From positions 1 through 47,843 of the forward strand of contig JAFVXC010000016.1 in the NCBI GenBank assembly GCA_017501345.1: a DNA stretch of 47,843 bases, given 5' to 3'. Origin of the DNA: Clostridia bacterium. Lineage in GTDB: Bacteria > Bacillota_A > Clostridia > Oscillospirales > CAG-272. The translations under genes and the position numbers were made by a program. Below are positions 24,142-31,702 of the stretch, piece by piece. The notes under the pieces were generated by a model that ran no database searches, was not told the origin of the DNA, and worked only from the letters and a program-made list of their open reading frames with translations. The number at the start of each line of letters is the position of its first letter. Position 1 is the first letter of the stretch.

Positions 24142-25284
24142 ATGAAAAAAAGAGATTTATTTGTTTTTGGGGGTCAATCAAATATGATGGGGGCGGCGGT
24201 TCTTCCGCCCAAGAGGCACGTTTCGGCGTCTGATTCATATGAGTATAAGCATAAGGTAAGGCGGTTGGGGGCGGCAAGCGGCGAGTTTGTAACCGCAGGA
24301 TATCCATGCGGTGAGTTCTCGTATACTGATGCGGCTCTTAAGATGGCATACTCCTTGCAGAATGTTGATGCAAACGGAAAAAGCAGGCTGGATAAATATT
24401 CTGAAAACACGTACTTTTGCCCTGCAATGTGTAATTTGAAAAATGCGGAGAGATACGAAGAGTATCCGTTTGATTTTTTTAGCGAATCAAGTATGGCCGC
24501 AGGACCTTCAATGGCTCCCATTTTTGCGTCCGAATGGGAAAAACGGGGACAATGCTGCGCCTATGCTCATATCGCAAAGGGCGGCGTATCCATTATGCAC
24601 TATTTCAACGGTGATATGCTTAAGGAATACAATCAAAGAGTTGTAAAATACAATAAAGCAATCTCTGCAGGCTTTGCGATCGTTTCGAATAACACAATGT
24701 GGGAAGGTGCGTCCGCGTATTTTGATAAGAAGGTCAAGGATTTTTTTGCCGATGCGGAAATGTGCTTTGCAGGGGAAGATATGAGCGCAAGGGTATTCGT
24801 ATGGTGTCAGGGAGAATCTGATGCAGCAATCGGCAGAGTTCTGTACAAGATGCGCTTGGAGATTTTGTGGAGGCACTTAAAGAATCTTGGATTTACGCAC
24901 TTTTTTTGCGTGAGAGTTGGCTACTGGACGGTAAGAGGTGAAAACAAAATCCACGAAATCATGGAAGCGCAGGAGCAGTTTTGTCAAGAAAACAATAATT
25001 GCTATATCATTACACGCGCAATGTCCTTTATGGAACATAAGGCTGTTGAATCAGCGGGGTGGTTTGTTAAAGAGCCTCTCGATGAATATCAGAATTGTCG
25101 AGACAGTTATCTGGGGTTTAAAAATCCGCATATCAACGAAAAGGGGTTTTCGCTTATAGCAAAGTGCATGGCGGACAACGCCGTACGAATACTTCGAGAT
25201 GGCAACAAGCCGATTCTTGAAGAGGAAATCGTGGGAAAATTACTGCAGACAAAATTATCGCAAGCAGATAGCTTTCGTTCTTGA
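24142..25284 (+). CDS. SASA/CE6-type carbohydrate acetylesterase
   Basis: A 380-residue SGNH-fold esterase of the sialate O-acetylesterase/acetylxylan esterase (CE6-like) kind. The catalytic Ser13 lies in FGGQSNMMG. The family block WCQGESDA is at about 231-238, and the catalytic His is probably His330 in NPHINEKGF. No signal peptide. It starts 7 bases after the stop of the glycosidase gene without a strong ribosome site, so translation is likely coupled. Removal of acetyl groups would complement the glycosidase upstream. A terminator at 25318-25366 ends the unit. The exact ester substrate is unknown. Confidence 0.87.
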   Translation: MKKRDLFVFGGQSNMMGAAVLPPKRHVSASDSYEYKHKVRRLGAASGEFVTAGYPCGEFSYTDAALKMAYSLQNVDANGKSRLDKYSENTYFCPAMCNLKNAERYEEYPFDFFSESSMAAGPSMAPIFASEWEKRGQCCAYAHIAKGGVSIMHYFNGDMLKEYNQRVVKYNKAISAGFAIVSNNTMWEGASAYFDKKVKDFFADAEMCFAGEDMSARVFVWCQGESDAAIGRVLYKMRLEILWRHLKNLGFTHFFCVRVGYWTVRGENKIHEIMEAQEQFCQENNNCYIITRAMSFMEHKAVESAGWFVKEPLDEYQNCRDSYLGFKNPHINEKGFSLIAKCMADNAVRILRDGNKPILEEEIVGKLLQTKLSQADSFRS

Positions 25285-25317
25285 TCTTGACTGACGCATT
25301 TTTGATATTAAAAAATA

Positions 25318-25366
25318 TTGGACACATCACCGTGCAAAAACACGTAAATGATGTGTCCAACTTTTT
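25318..25366. terminator. Terminator between convergent units
   Basis: A 12-bp stem TTGGACACATCA / TGATGTGTCCAA with an inner CGTG/CACG pairing, followed by six T on the plus strand and an A run on the other side, so it could serve both directions. Confidence 0.85.
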
Positions 25367-25447
25367 TGTTATTGATTTTCAGCAATCAGATTTCTACAAT
25401 GCTTTACGAAAGCTCCAAAAAGCTCCGAAAGCCAGTAAAATCAAGAC

Positions 25448-26446
25448 TTATTTGCAAGCCTCTTCGATCGCAACCGCAACCGCAACGGTCATACCGACCA
25501 TCGGGTTGTTACCTGCGCCGATGAGACCCATCATCTCGACGTGAGCGGGAACCGAGGACGAGCCTGCGAACTGCGCGTCACTGTGCATACGACCCATCGT
25601 ATCGGTCATACCGTACGAAGCGGGGCCTGCTGCCATATTGTCGGGGTGGAGGGTACGTCCCGTACCGCCGCCCGATGCGACAGAGAAGTACTTCTTGCCG
25701 TTCTCGATCGCCCACTTCTTGTAGGTGCCTGCAACGGGATGCTGGAAGCGGGTGGGGTTCGTCGAGTTACCGGTGATCGAAACGCCGACGTTTTCGAGTC
25801 TCATAATTGCAACGCCCTCCGGAACGCTGTCAGAGCCGTAGCACTTGACCTTCGCGCGGGGACCGTCGGAGAAGGGAACCTCACGAACGACCGAGACCTC
25901 TTCGGTAGCGGGGTCGAACTTGGTCTCAACGTAGGTGAAGCCGTTGATTCTCGAAATGATGTAAGCGGCGTCCTTGCCGAGACCGTTCAGGATAACGCGG
26001 AGATCCTTCGAGCGGACCTTGTTTGCGTTCAGTGCGATCTTGATCGCGCCCTCTGCTGCTGCGAAGGACTCGTGGCCTGCGAGGAAGCAGAAGCACTCGG
26101 TCTCGTCAGAGAGGAGCATTGCGCCGAGGTTACCGTGGCCGAGACCGACCTTACGGTTTTCTGCGACAGAGCCGGGAATGCAGAATGCCTGCAGACCGAT
26201 ACCGATAGCGGCAGCGGCGTCGGAAGCCTTCTTGCAGCCCTTCTTGATTGCGATAGCGGCGCCTACGGTGTAAGCCCACTTTGCGTTTTCAAATGCGATC
26301 GGCTGGGTCTCCTCTACGATCTTGTAGGGGTCGATGCCCTTCGAAGCGCAGATTTCCTTGCACTCATCAATAGAGGAAATGCCGTATTCCTTAAGAGCGG
26401 CGAGGATCTTCGCCTCGCGTCTTTCATAACCTTCAAACTGTGCCAT
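25448..26446 (-). CDS. GGGtGRT protein
   Basis: A 332-residue cytoplasmic protein of the conserved GGGtGRT family, named for the motif SGGGTGRTLHP seen here at about 256-266. The function is not known. Other conserved stretches are AIGIGLQAFCIPGSVAENRK, GLGHGNLGAMLLSDETECFC and GSSSVPAHVEMMGLIGAGNN. The family is nearly always next to an Fe-S scaffold-like gene, as here (18 bases upstream), which implies a joint role in an Fe-S or metal process. The start at 26446 has AGGAGGAAG upstream. It is the last gene of the apparent operon led by pduL. Confidence 0.93.
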   Translation of the reverse strand: MAQFEGYERREAKILAALKEYGISSIDECKEICASKGIDPYKIVEETQPIAFENAKWAYTVGAAIAIKKGCKKASDAAAAIGIGLQAFCIPGSVAENRKVGLGHGNLGAMLLSDETECFCFLAGHESFAAAEGAIKIALNANKVRSKDLRVILNGLGKDAAYIISRINGFTYVETKFDPATEEVSVVREVPFSDGPRAKVKCYGSDSVPEGVAIMRLENVGVSITGNSTNPTRFQHPVAGTYKKWAIENGKKYFSVASGGGTGRTLHPDNMAAGPASYGMTDTMGRMHSDAQFAGSSSVPAHVEMMGLIGAGNNPMVGMTVAVAVAIEEACK

Positions 26447-26464
26447 TACGTTCTTCCTCCTTGA

Positions 26465-27181
26465 TTATTCGTGTCTCGGGTCGATGTACTTGACCGCATC
26501 AGCGAAGCGGCCGTACGTGCCCATAGACTGCTTGTATGCTTCGTTCGGCTCAACGCCCTTCTTGATGAGGTCGGTCATCTTACCGAGAGAAACGAATTCG
26601 TAGCCGATGACCTCGTCGTTCTTGTCGAGTGCCATTCTGGTGCAGTAGCCCTCGGTCATTTCGAGGTAACGAACACCCTTTGCCTTGGTGCCGTACATCG
26701 TGCCGACCATCGAGCGTGCGCCCTTGCCGAGGTCCTCCATACCTGCGCCGATGACGAGACCGCCCTCGGAGAATGCAGACTGGGTACGACCGTAAACGAT
26801 CTGAAGGAAGAGCTCGCGCATTGCGGTGTTGATCGCGTCGCAGACGAGGTCGGTGTTCAGTGCCTCAAGAAGGGTCTTGCCGGGAAGGATCTCTGCTGCC
26901 ATTGCTGCGGAGTGGGTCATACCCGAGCAGCCGATGGTCTCGACGAGAGCCTCCTCGATGATACCGTTCTTTACGTTGAGGGAGAGCTTACAGCCGCCCT
27001 GCTGGGGAGCACACCAGCCGATGCCGTGGGTATAGCCCGAAATGTCGGTGATCTGCTTCGACTGAACCCACTTGCCCTCCTCCGGAATGGGAGCGGGACC
27101 GTGGTCGCAGCCCTTTGTGACACAGCCCATATGAGCGACCTCGGTGCTCATGGCGTATTCACAAGAAAATTCTTTGCTCAT
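26465..27181 (-). CDS. Fe-S cluster assembly scaffold-like protein (NifU_N-related)
   Basis: A 238-residue soluble protein related to IscU/NifU N-terminal scaffolds but longer. Candidate ligand cysteines lie in GCVTKGC (19-25), WCAPQQGGCKLS (about 56-67), IGCSGMTHSAAMAAEI (about 83-98) and YCTRM (about 179-183). The GCSGMTHS block corresponds to the conserved cysteine loop of the scaffold fold. It is paired with the GGGtGRT gene in an arrangement conserved across Clostridia, so both likely act together; what they assemble is unknown. The start has AAAGGAG upstream. It follows the SGNH hydrolase gene by 31 bases in the same direction. Confidence 0.9.
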   Translation of the reverse strand: MSKEFSCEYAMSTEVAHMGCVTKGCDHGPAPIPEEGKWVQSKQITDISGYTHGIGWCAPQQGGCKLSLNVKNGIIEEALVETIGCSGMTHSAAMAAEILPGKTLLEALNTDLVCDAINTAMRELFLQIVYGRTQSAFSEGGLVIGAGMEDLGKGARSMVGTMYGTKAKGVRYLEMTEGYCTRMALDKNDEVIGYEFVSLGKMTDLIKKGVEPNEAYKQSMGTYGRFADAVKYIDPRHE

Positions 27182-27212
27182 GATTCTATCTCCTTTGATA
27201 AAAATAATAAAC

Positions 27213-27836
27213 TTACAGGATAGGCTTTAGTGCCTCGGCGTATATTCTTCCGATAAAGGCAGAGCCGTTTGCGTTCGGATGAACGCCGTCCGCGGAGTAA
27301 TACTTCGGCTCGGGCTGAGTCTTCAGCGCCTCGTCGAAGTGCTCGTTCAGCGGGATATAGACGTCGGCGAATTCCTTCGCGAGTCCTTCGATGATCGGAA
27401 GAACGGTCTTCAGATCATCGCGCATTGCCTCCTTGTCCTCACAGTCGAGGAGGAAGGGGGAGAGTATGACGATCTTTGCGTGCGTTTCCTTCTTGAGACG
27501 CTCGAGGATCGCGCGGTAATTCGTCGCGATCTGCGCGTCGGTTGTCGCGATCTTGTGCGAACCGTAGCGGTGCCAGATATCGTTGATGCCGATCAGGATC
27601 GAGATGATGTCGGGATCGAACGCGATCGCGTCGTCATAGAGACGGTCGAAGAGCTGGCAGGTACGGTTGCCGCTGATGCCGAAATTGTAGAAGTCAAACT
27701 CGGTATCGGGGAACATTTCTTTCAGATTTTCGGACGCATAGAGGGGATACCCCTGTCCCATATTGTGGTAATTGCGTCTGTCTCTGTGCGCGTCGGTGAT
27801 GCTGTCGCCCTGAAAAACGAGCTTTACCTTTTTCAT
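27213..27836 (-). CDS. SGNH/GDSL hydrolase
   Basis: A 207-residue cytoplasmic esterase or lipase-like enzyme. Block I is VFQGDSITDA with nucleophile Ser at about residue 12. Block II is FGISGNRT, block III is LIGINDIW, and block V is SADGVHPNANG with the catalytic Asp and His. I start at ATG 27836 (MKKVKLVFQGDS), 17 bases after the pduL stop; the frame extends upstream but inside pduL. It is similar in size to bacterial TAP-like or acetylxylan esterases that remove acetyl groups. It is inserted in an apparent operon between pduL and the Fe-S scaffold, where its role is unclear. Confidence 0.9.
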   Translation of the reverse strand: MKKVKLVFQGDSITDAHRDRRNYHNMGQGYPLYASENLKEMFPDTEFDFYNFGISGNRTCQLFDRLYDDAIAFDPDIISILIGINDIWHRYGSHKIATTDAQIATNYRAILERLKKETHAKIVILSPFLLDCEDKEAMRDDLKTVLPIIEGLAKEFADVYIPLNEHFDEALKTQPEPKYYSADGVHPNANGSAFIGRIYAEALKPIL

Positions 27837-27853
27837 AGTCGAAAGCACCCGGA

Positions 27854-28423
27854 TCACTTGATGATCTCGCCGTAAACCTCGCCGAAGGCAGAGGCTGCGT
27901 TGCATTCATCGGTATCGATGTGCATTGCGAGTGCGTAGGTGGGGTTGACTCTTGCAACGACGTCGTCGAAAACGAGGGGACGGGCGGTGTCGAGTCTGAC
28001 CTTGACGATCTGACCGTTTTCGATGCCTGCCTCTTCAGCGTCTGCGGGGGTCATATGGATGTGGCGCTTTGCGATCATAACGCCCTCCGTGATCTCAATC
28101 TCGCCTGCGGGGCCGACGAGCTTGATGCCGGGTGTGCCCTCAACCTTGCCGCTCTCTCTGACAGGAACCGACTTAAATCCGAGGGTGCGTGCGTCGGAGA
28201 AGGAAAGCTCGACCTGATTCTGGGGACGGGTCGGACCGAGAACGCTTGCCATCAGCTCACCCTTAGGGCCGACGAGCTTGATCTTTTCATTTGCGCAAGC
28301 GAACTGACCGGGCTGGCTGAGCATCTTCTTGACCTCGAGCTTTGCTCCCTTGCCGTAAAGTGCTTCAACTGCCTCATCGGTCAGGTGAATGTGTCTTGCA
28401 GATGTTTCAACAAGAACCTTCAT
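27854..28423 (-). CDS. pduL: PduL-type phosphate acyltransferase
   Basis: A 189-residue phosphotransacylase of the PduL family, which converts acyl-CoA and phosphate to acyl-phosphate and CoA. Two zinc-binding regions are visible: SARHIHLTDEAVEALYG near the N-terminus and AKRHIHMTPADAEEAGI at about 118-134, followed by AMHIDTDECNAA (about 167-178). It has no encapsulation peptide of microcompartment enzymes, and no shell genes are near. That suggests a housekeeping acetyl-phosphate role, standing in for Pta in acetate formation. It has its own promoter and leads the unit pduL - SGNH hydrolase - Fe-S scaffold - GGGtGRT. Confidence 0.93.
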   Translation of the reverse strand: MKVLVETSARHIHLTDEAVEALYGKGAKLEVKKMLSQPGQFACANEKIKLVGPKGELMASVLGPTRPQNQVELSFSDARTLGFKSVPVRESGKVEGTPGIKLVGPAGEIEITEGVMIAKRHIHMTPADAEEAGIENGQIVKVRLDTARPLVFDDVVARVNPTYALAMHIDTDECNAASAFGEVYGEIIK

Positions 28424-28502
28424 TGTGAAAGTACCTCTCTTTATTCTTATTTTCTTTTACAAAGAAAGAAATTGCCGCTGTGCGGACATTCCATACCTAA
28501 TC

Positions 28503-28531
28503 AGTATAACACATATCCCTCAATTTGTAAA
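28503..28531 (-). promoter_or_regulatory. Promoter of the pduL operon
   Basis: Minus strand TTTACA (28531-28526), 17-base spacer, TATACT (28508-28503). Confidence 0.78.
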
Positions 28532-28669
28532 GAGGCTTTTTGCGATTTTGCACGACTTTTTGTCAGATTTTTGACAAGCGGGCGCGATTCAATGTCTCGC
28601 ACGGATAAAGCGGCGTGCAGAAGGGAATGCTAACCGTACGAAAACATAGAGAGGCGGAGGACGAAGGCA

Positions 28670-29395
28670 GTGGACGAAACGAAGGAAAAAAACGAAAACA
28701 ACGAGAAAAACGAAAACAGCGAGGCGATCACGGCGGAGAAGCTCGAGGAGATTTGCAAGACGGGAACGGTCGCTATGAGAGGTGGGGAGGAATCGATCCA
28801 CTGTCTCTCGATCATCGGACAGATCGAGGGGCACTATATGCTTCCGTCGGATCAGAAGGCGACGAAGTACGAGCACGTGATCCCGCTGCTCGTTGCACTC
28901 GAGGAGAGCGAGGACGTAAAGGGGATCCTCGTCGTGCTGAATACGATGGGCGGAGACGTCGAGGCGGGGCTTGCGATCTCGGAGATGCTGGCGTCGATGC
29001 AGAAGCCCGTCGTAACGCTCGTGCTTGGGGGCGGGCATTCGATCGGTGTGCCGCTTGCGGTATCGGGAAAGCGGTCGTTCATCGTGCCGAGCGCGACGAT
29101 GACGATCCATCCCGTCAGGATGAACGGAATGGTGGTCGGCGTGCCGCAGTCCTTCCGCTATTTTACCGAGATGCAGGAGCGGATCGTCTCGTTCATCTGT
29201 GCGCATTCCCGCGCCGAACGGGAGAAGATCCTTGAGCTTATGATGCGCCCCGACCAGCTCGCGACCGACGTCGGATCGATCGTGGACGGGAAGGAGGCAG
29301 TCGCCCTCGGGCTGATCGACGAGATCGGCGGACTTGACAAGGCGCTTTTCGCGCTGCGGGAAATGATCAAGGGAGCGGCCATATCGGAAGGCTGA
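28670..29395 (+). CDS. tepA: TepA-family Clp-fold serine protease
   Basis: A 241-residue cytoplasmic protease of the ClpP/crotonase fold, related to Bacillus TepA (YmfB), which has been linked to protein secretion and spore physiology. A charged Lys/Glu/Asn-rich N-terminus (1-20) precedes the domain. The conserved run includes SIIGQIEGHYMLPSDQKATK, NTMGGDVEAGLAISEM, the catalytic Ser in GGGHSIGVPLAVSG, and the catalytic His in TMTIHPVRMNG. A downstream DVGSIVDGKEAV may supply the third residue. The start is GTG 28670 with GGCGGAGG nine bases upstream. In Bacillus it neighbours spoIIIE; here it stands alone with a terminator after it. Confidence 0.93.
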   Translation: MDETKEKNENNEKNENSEAITAEKLEEICKTGTVAMRGGEESIHCLSIIGQIEGHYMLPSDQKATKYEHVIPLLVALEESEDVKGILVVLNTMGGDVEAGLAISEMLASMQKPVVTLVLGGGHSIGVPLAVSGKRSFIVPSATMTIHPVRMNGMVVGVPQSFRYFTEMQERIVSFICAHSRAEREKILELMMRPDQLATDVGSIVDGKEAVALGLIDEIGGLDKALFALREMIKGAAISEG

Positions 29396-29402
29396 AGAAA
29401 AT

Positions 29403-29439
29403 AGGGGCTGCGTCATTCCGGACACAGCCCCTTTGTTTA
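29403..29439 (+). terminator. Terminator of tepA
   Basis: A 12-bp stem AGGGGCTGCGTC / GACACAGCCCCT with one mismatch and a T-rich tail, just past the stop. Confidence 0.85.
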
Positions 29440-29484
29440 TGTTAGTGCTTCATTCGCCAAGCGAATTTCGTTGCCGATCGGGGA

Positions 29485-29691
29485 TTACCTTCTTCCGATC
29501 AACATACCGACGGCGTTGCCGCGTGCAATAATACGACCGTAGAAGTCGGTCGTTACGTCACGGTTCTTTCTGTAATATCCGACGACCATACGCGATTGCC
29601 AATCCTGTACCTTGATGTCTCCGTTGTCCTCGTAGGTCAGAATCGCAATGCTGCGAAATGCCGAATCCTTGATCGTTTCTGTTCTTGCCAT
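29485..29691 (-). CDS. Small conserved-looking protein, 68 residues
   Basis: A short soluble protein (starting MARTETIKDSAFRSIAIL), basic at the C-terminus, predicted to be mostly strands. The end DFYGRIIARGNAVGMLI recalls small unnamed Clostridia proteins with the same FYGR-ARGN pattern, but I cannot name a family. AAGGATTT lies upstream of ATG 29691. It is the last of three same-strand small genes (30863 to 29485) between tepA and the sigma-factor module. The gap to the YidD-like gene is 75 bases. Its function is unknown. Confidence 0.72.
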   Translation of the reverse strand: MARTETIKDSAFRSIAILTYEDNGDIKVQDWQSRMVVGYYRKNRDVTTDFYGRIIARGNAVGMLIGRR

Positions 29692-29766
29692 AAATCCTTC
29701 TCCTTTTTTGTGATTCTTGTTAAAGCGCCGTTCGGCTTGATTGGTAATGATGATACGATCGCGGCC

Positions 29767-30210
29767 TCACGGCGGATCGATCTTCTTTTCTCCGTCACAG
29801 GTTACGGTCAGTCTGAAAATGATTTTGAAGATTGCAACAAAGATAGGATACTTTTTCAGAACCGCGATCGCATACTCGGAGCAGGAGGGCATACACATAC
29901 AGAATCTGCGTAATTCCTCCTTCGCGTAATGCTGATAGCATTCGACAAGCTTGATCAGGAACAGCCGTAATAAAAGCAAACCGAAAACGGCATAGCTCAC
30001 GATATAACACCACACGGGCGATAAAAACCGAAGAAAATGCAAAGCGGCGTATCCGATGCCGAATGGCAGAACAGCTGTAAGTATCCCTATGAAAACCGGT
30101 ACACCCCATTTTGTGTTGGGGCGTACCAGCTCTCTTTGTAAATATTTTTCAACAAGCGCTATACTTTCCGCATCGGTACGGACCCGTTTGGAATATGCCT
30201 GTTTCAACAT
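29767..30210 (-). CDS. YidD-like protein with extra N-terminal membrane domain
   Basis: A 147-residue membrane protein. The C-terminal 60 residues match the pattern of YidD (membrane protein insertion efficiency factor): LIKLVECYQHYAKEELRRF, then CMCMPSCSEYAIAVLKKY with the hallmark PSCSEYA, and a terminal region ending in DPP. Canonical YidD is about 70-80 residues and has no long N-terminal domain. Here residues 1-84 add a basic segment and two hydrophobic helices (about 37-60 and 65-86). The gene begins 5 bases after the upstream stop, with no clear ribosome site, so translation is probably coupled. Whether it assists YidC insertion or does another job is open. Confidence 0.75.
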   Translation of the reverse strand: MLKQAYSKRVRTDAESIALVEKYLQRELVRPNTKWGVPVFIGILTAVLPFGIGYAALHFLRFLSPVWCYIVSYAVFGLLLLRLFLIKLVECYQHYAKEELRRFCMCMPSCSEYAIAVLKKYPIFVAIFKIIFRLTVTCDGEKKIDPP

Positions 30211-30215
30211 CGCAA

Positions 30216-30863
30216 TTAATCAGACTTTTTTACGTAAAGGGTGCTCTTTCCGGCATCGTTTACATAAGAGCCCTTAGGCATACCGTTCTCAAATCCGTCG
30301 GGGAAGCGCTCGCTGAGCTTAAGAATGCTATCAAGCTTCTTCCAAAGGTTCTTTTTGTTATAAGATTTATAGTAGCCTTCTACGTTGGGAGTATAGTTCT
30401 CAGGGCAAAAATCATCATTGTAATGCTCATCTCTTGCTCCATTGGGTGCGAGCCAGCCGTTTACGCAGGGAATATCGCCGAAGCCGGGCTTCCAAATGTC
30501 GGTTCCTGCAACGCTGAAGATCTTAACGCCCATACGACCGGTCGTGCCGTCAGCAAACTTAAGATCAAGGTAAGTTCCATACCAGTATTCTGTGATGGTC
30601 GTATCTCCGTCCTTGATATTACTACCGCGCATGATCCAACGACCGGAAGAAGCTACCTTACAGTCAACGATATCCTCGGCGGTAACGGTAACATCAAAAT
30701 CATTAACGATCCAGAATATTACGTTTCCTTCCTTGTCGATAGAGATCTGCTTTTTTCCGCCCTTGAGAGAAGCATTTACGCTTCCTTCAATGGTACCAAC
30801 ATTAGGCATATTTGCCCTCATAGTACCCTTCAGACAATTCAATTTCTTTTCCGCTACTTGCAT
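30216..30863 (-). CDS. Unknown protein, strand-rich, coupled to YidD-like gene
   Basis: A 215-residue protein with no family I recognise and no signal peptide or membrane helix. The first 130 residues look like a beta-sandwich or barrel (KKQISIDKEGNVIFWIVND, YGTYLDLKFADGTTGRMGV). The tail (from about residue 135) is irregular and aromatic and ends in Lys-rich VKKSD. The start has GGAGGAAAATT upstream. Composition is more AT-rich than the housekeeping genes. It probably forms a transcription unit with the YidD-like gene, 5 bases downstream, and perhaps the 68-residue protein. A binding or effector-like function is possible but unsupported. Confidence 0.75.
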   Translation of the reverse strand: MQVAEKKLNCLKGTMRANMPNVGTIEGSVNASLKGGKKQISIDKEGNVIFWIVNDFDVTVTAEDIVDCKVASSGRWIMRGSNIKDGDTTITEYWYGTYLDLKFADGTTGRMGVKIFSVAGTDIWKPGFGDIPCVNGWLAPNGARDEHYNDDFCPENYTPNVEGYYKSYNKKNLWKKLDSILKLSERFPDGFENGMPKGSYVNDAGKSTLYVKKSD

Positions 30864-31040
30864 AATAATTTTCCTCCATAGCTTCTATATTATTTGGTTT
30901 TTTATAAAAAATTACTATTGCTTTTAAGACGTAATAGTAAATTTTTCCTGATCAAAGCTTTCCCCGGGGACAAAAGGCTGTGTAAGGACCCTCTACCGTA
31001 AGTCAACGTGTGGTGAGCAGATGGAGGAGATATGTCCGCC

Positions 31041-31601
31041 TCAGACCGTGTACCCCTTTTCCGTAAGGTATTCGCGGAGCTTTTGACGTGTTCTCGAAAG
31101 AATGACGAAGACGTGCTCCTCCTTCAGGTCGTAGCGCCTTGCGATCGCTTTGGCACTGTCGAAGAAGAAATAACGGCGGATGAAAACGAAGGCGTCGCGT
31201 TCGCTCAGGGAATTGAGAAAGCTGTCCAGATCGTCGGAAAGCTGACGAGAGATGGCGGAGACGTCGTCTGTGCTTTTCAGGACGACCGATCCCAGCGCGT
31301 CCTCAAACTGCAGCTCCGTGCTTCCGGTGCCGCGCTTTGCGCGGTGACTTTTCCGATAACGGTCGATGGAGAGGTTTCGCGTAATCTTGGCGACGAAGAA
31401 TTTCAGGGAGGGAGGCACTGCGGGCGGGATCGCATTCCAGGTGCGAAGCCAGGTATCGTTCACGCATTCCTCCGAGTCCTCGTTGCTTGAAAGGATATTA
31501 TATGCGATACGGTAACAGTATTTTCCGTATTTTTTGTCGCTTTCAACGATAGCTTGCTCGTTGCGGCAATTGTAAAGCACGATGATCTCGTGGTCTTCCA
31601 T
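31041..31601 (-). CDS. ECF-type RNA polymerase sigma factor
   Basis: A 186-residue sigma-70 family factor of the ECF class. Region 2 spans about residues 25-95 (KYCYRIAYNILSSNEDSEEC, then NDTWLRTWNAIPP). Region 4 occupies about 125-180 (LSERDAFVFIRRYFFFDSAK, then IARRYDLKEEHVFVILSRTR). ATG 31601 is preceded by CGGAGGT; the frame extends to 31679 but without a ribosome site. A 25-bp motif at 31653-31677 upstream is also found upstream of the adjacent M23-like gene, which suggests this factor recognises both and activates itself. The membrane-anchored neighbour is the natural candidate for its anti-sigma or sensor. Confidence 0.92.
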   Translation of the reverse strand: MEDHEIIVLYNCRNEQAIVESDKKYGKYCYRIAYNILSSNEDSEECVNDTWLRTWNAIPPAVPPSLKFFVAKITRNLSIDRYRKSHRAKRGTGSTELQFEDALGSVVLKSTDDVSAISRQLSDDLDSFLNSLSERDAFVFIRRYFFFDSAKAIARRYDLKEEHVFVILSRTRQKLREYLTEKGYTV

Positions 31602-31652
31602 AATACCTCCGTATCCCTTGCTTTGATACATTTCCACCCTTTTATATAATAA

Positions 31653-31677
31653 ACGACAAAAAGGAATGAAACCTAAC
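31653..31677 (-). promoter_or_regulatory. Predicted ECF promoter of the sigma gene
   Basis: Minus-strand GTTAGGTTT, 10 bases, TGTCGT (followed by TTA). The same two boxes with identical spacing lie upstream of the M23-like gene at 32651-32675. The CGT -10 core and the spacing fit ECF promoter architecture. Predicted start about 40-45 bases before the ATG. Confidence 0.72.
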
Positions 31678-31702
31678 AAGGGAGAACTGATTTTTCAAAA
31701 AA

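Noticed and set aside
25541..27223. Two long plus-strand frames opposite the GGGtGRT and scaffold genes
   Set aside because: Both overlap conserved genes and lack ribosome sites.
27854..28423. Bacterial microcompartment locus
   Set aside because: pduL is present, but there are no shell proteins, no encapsulation peptide and no signature enzymes.
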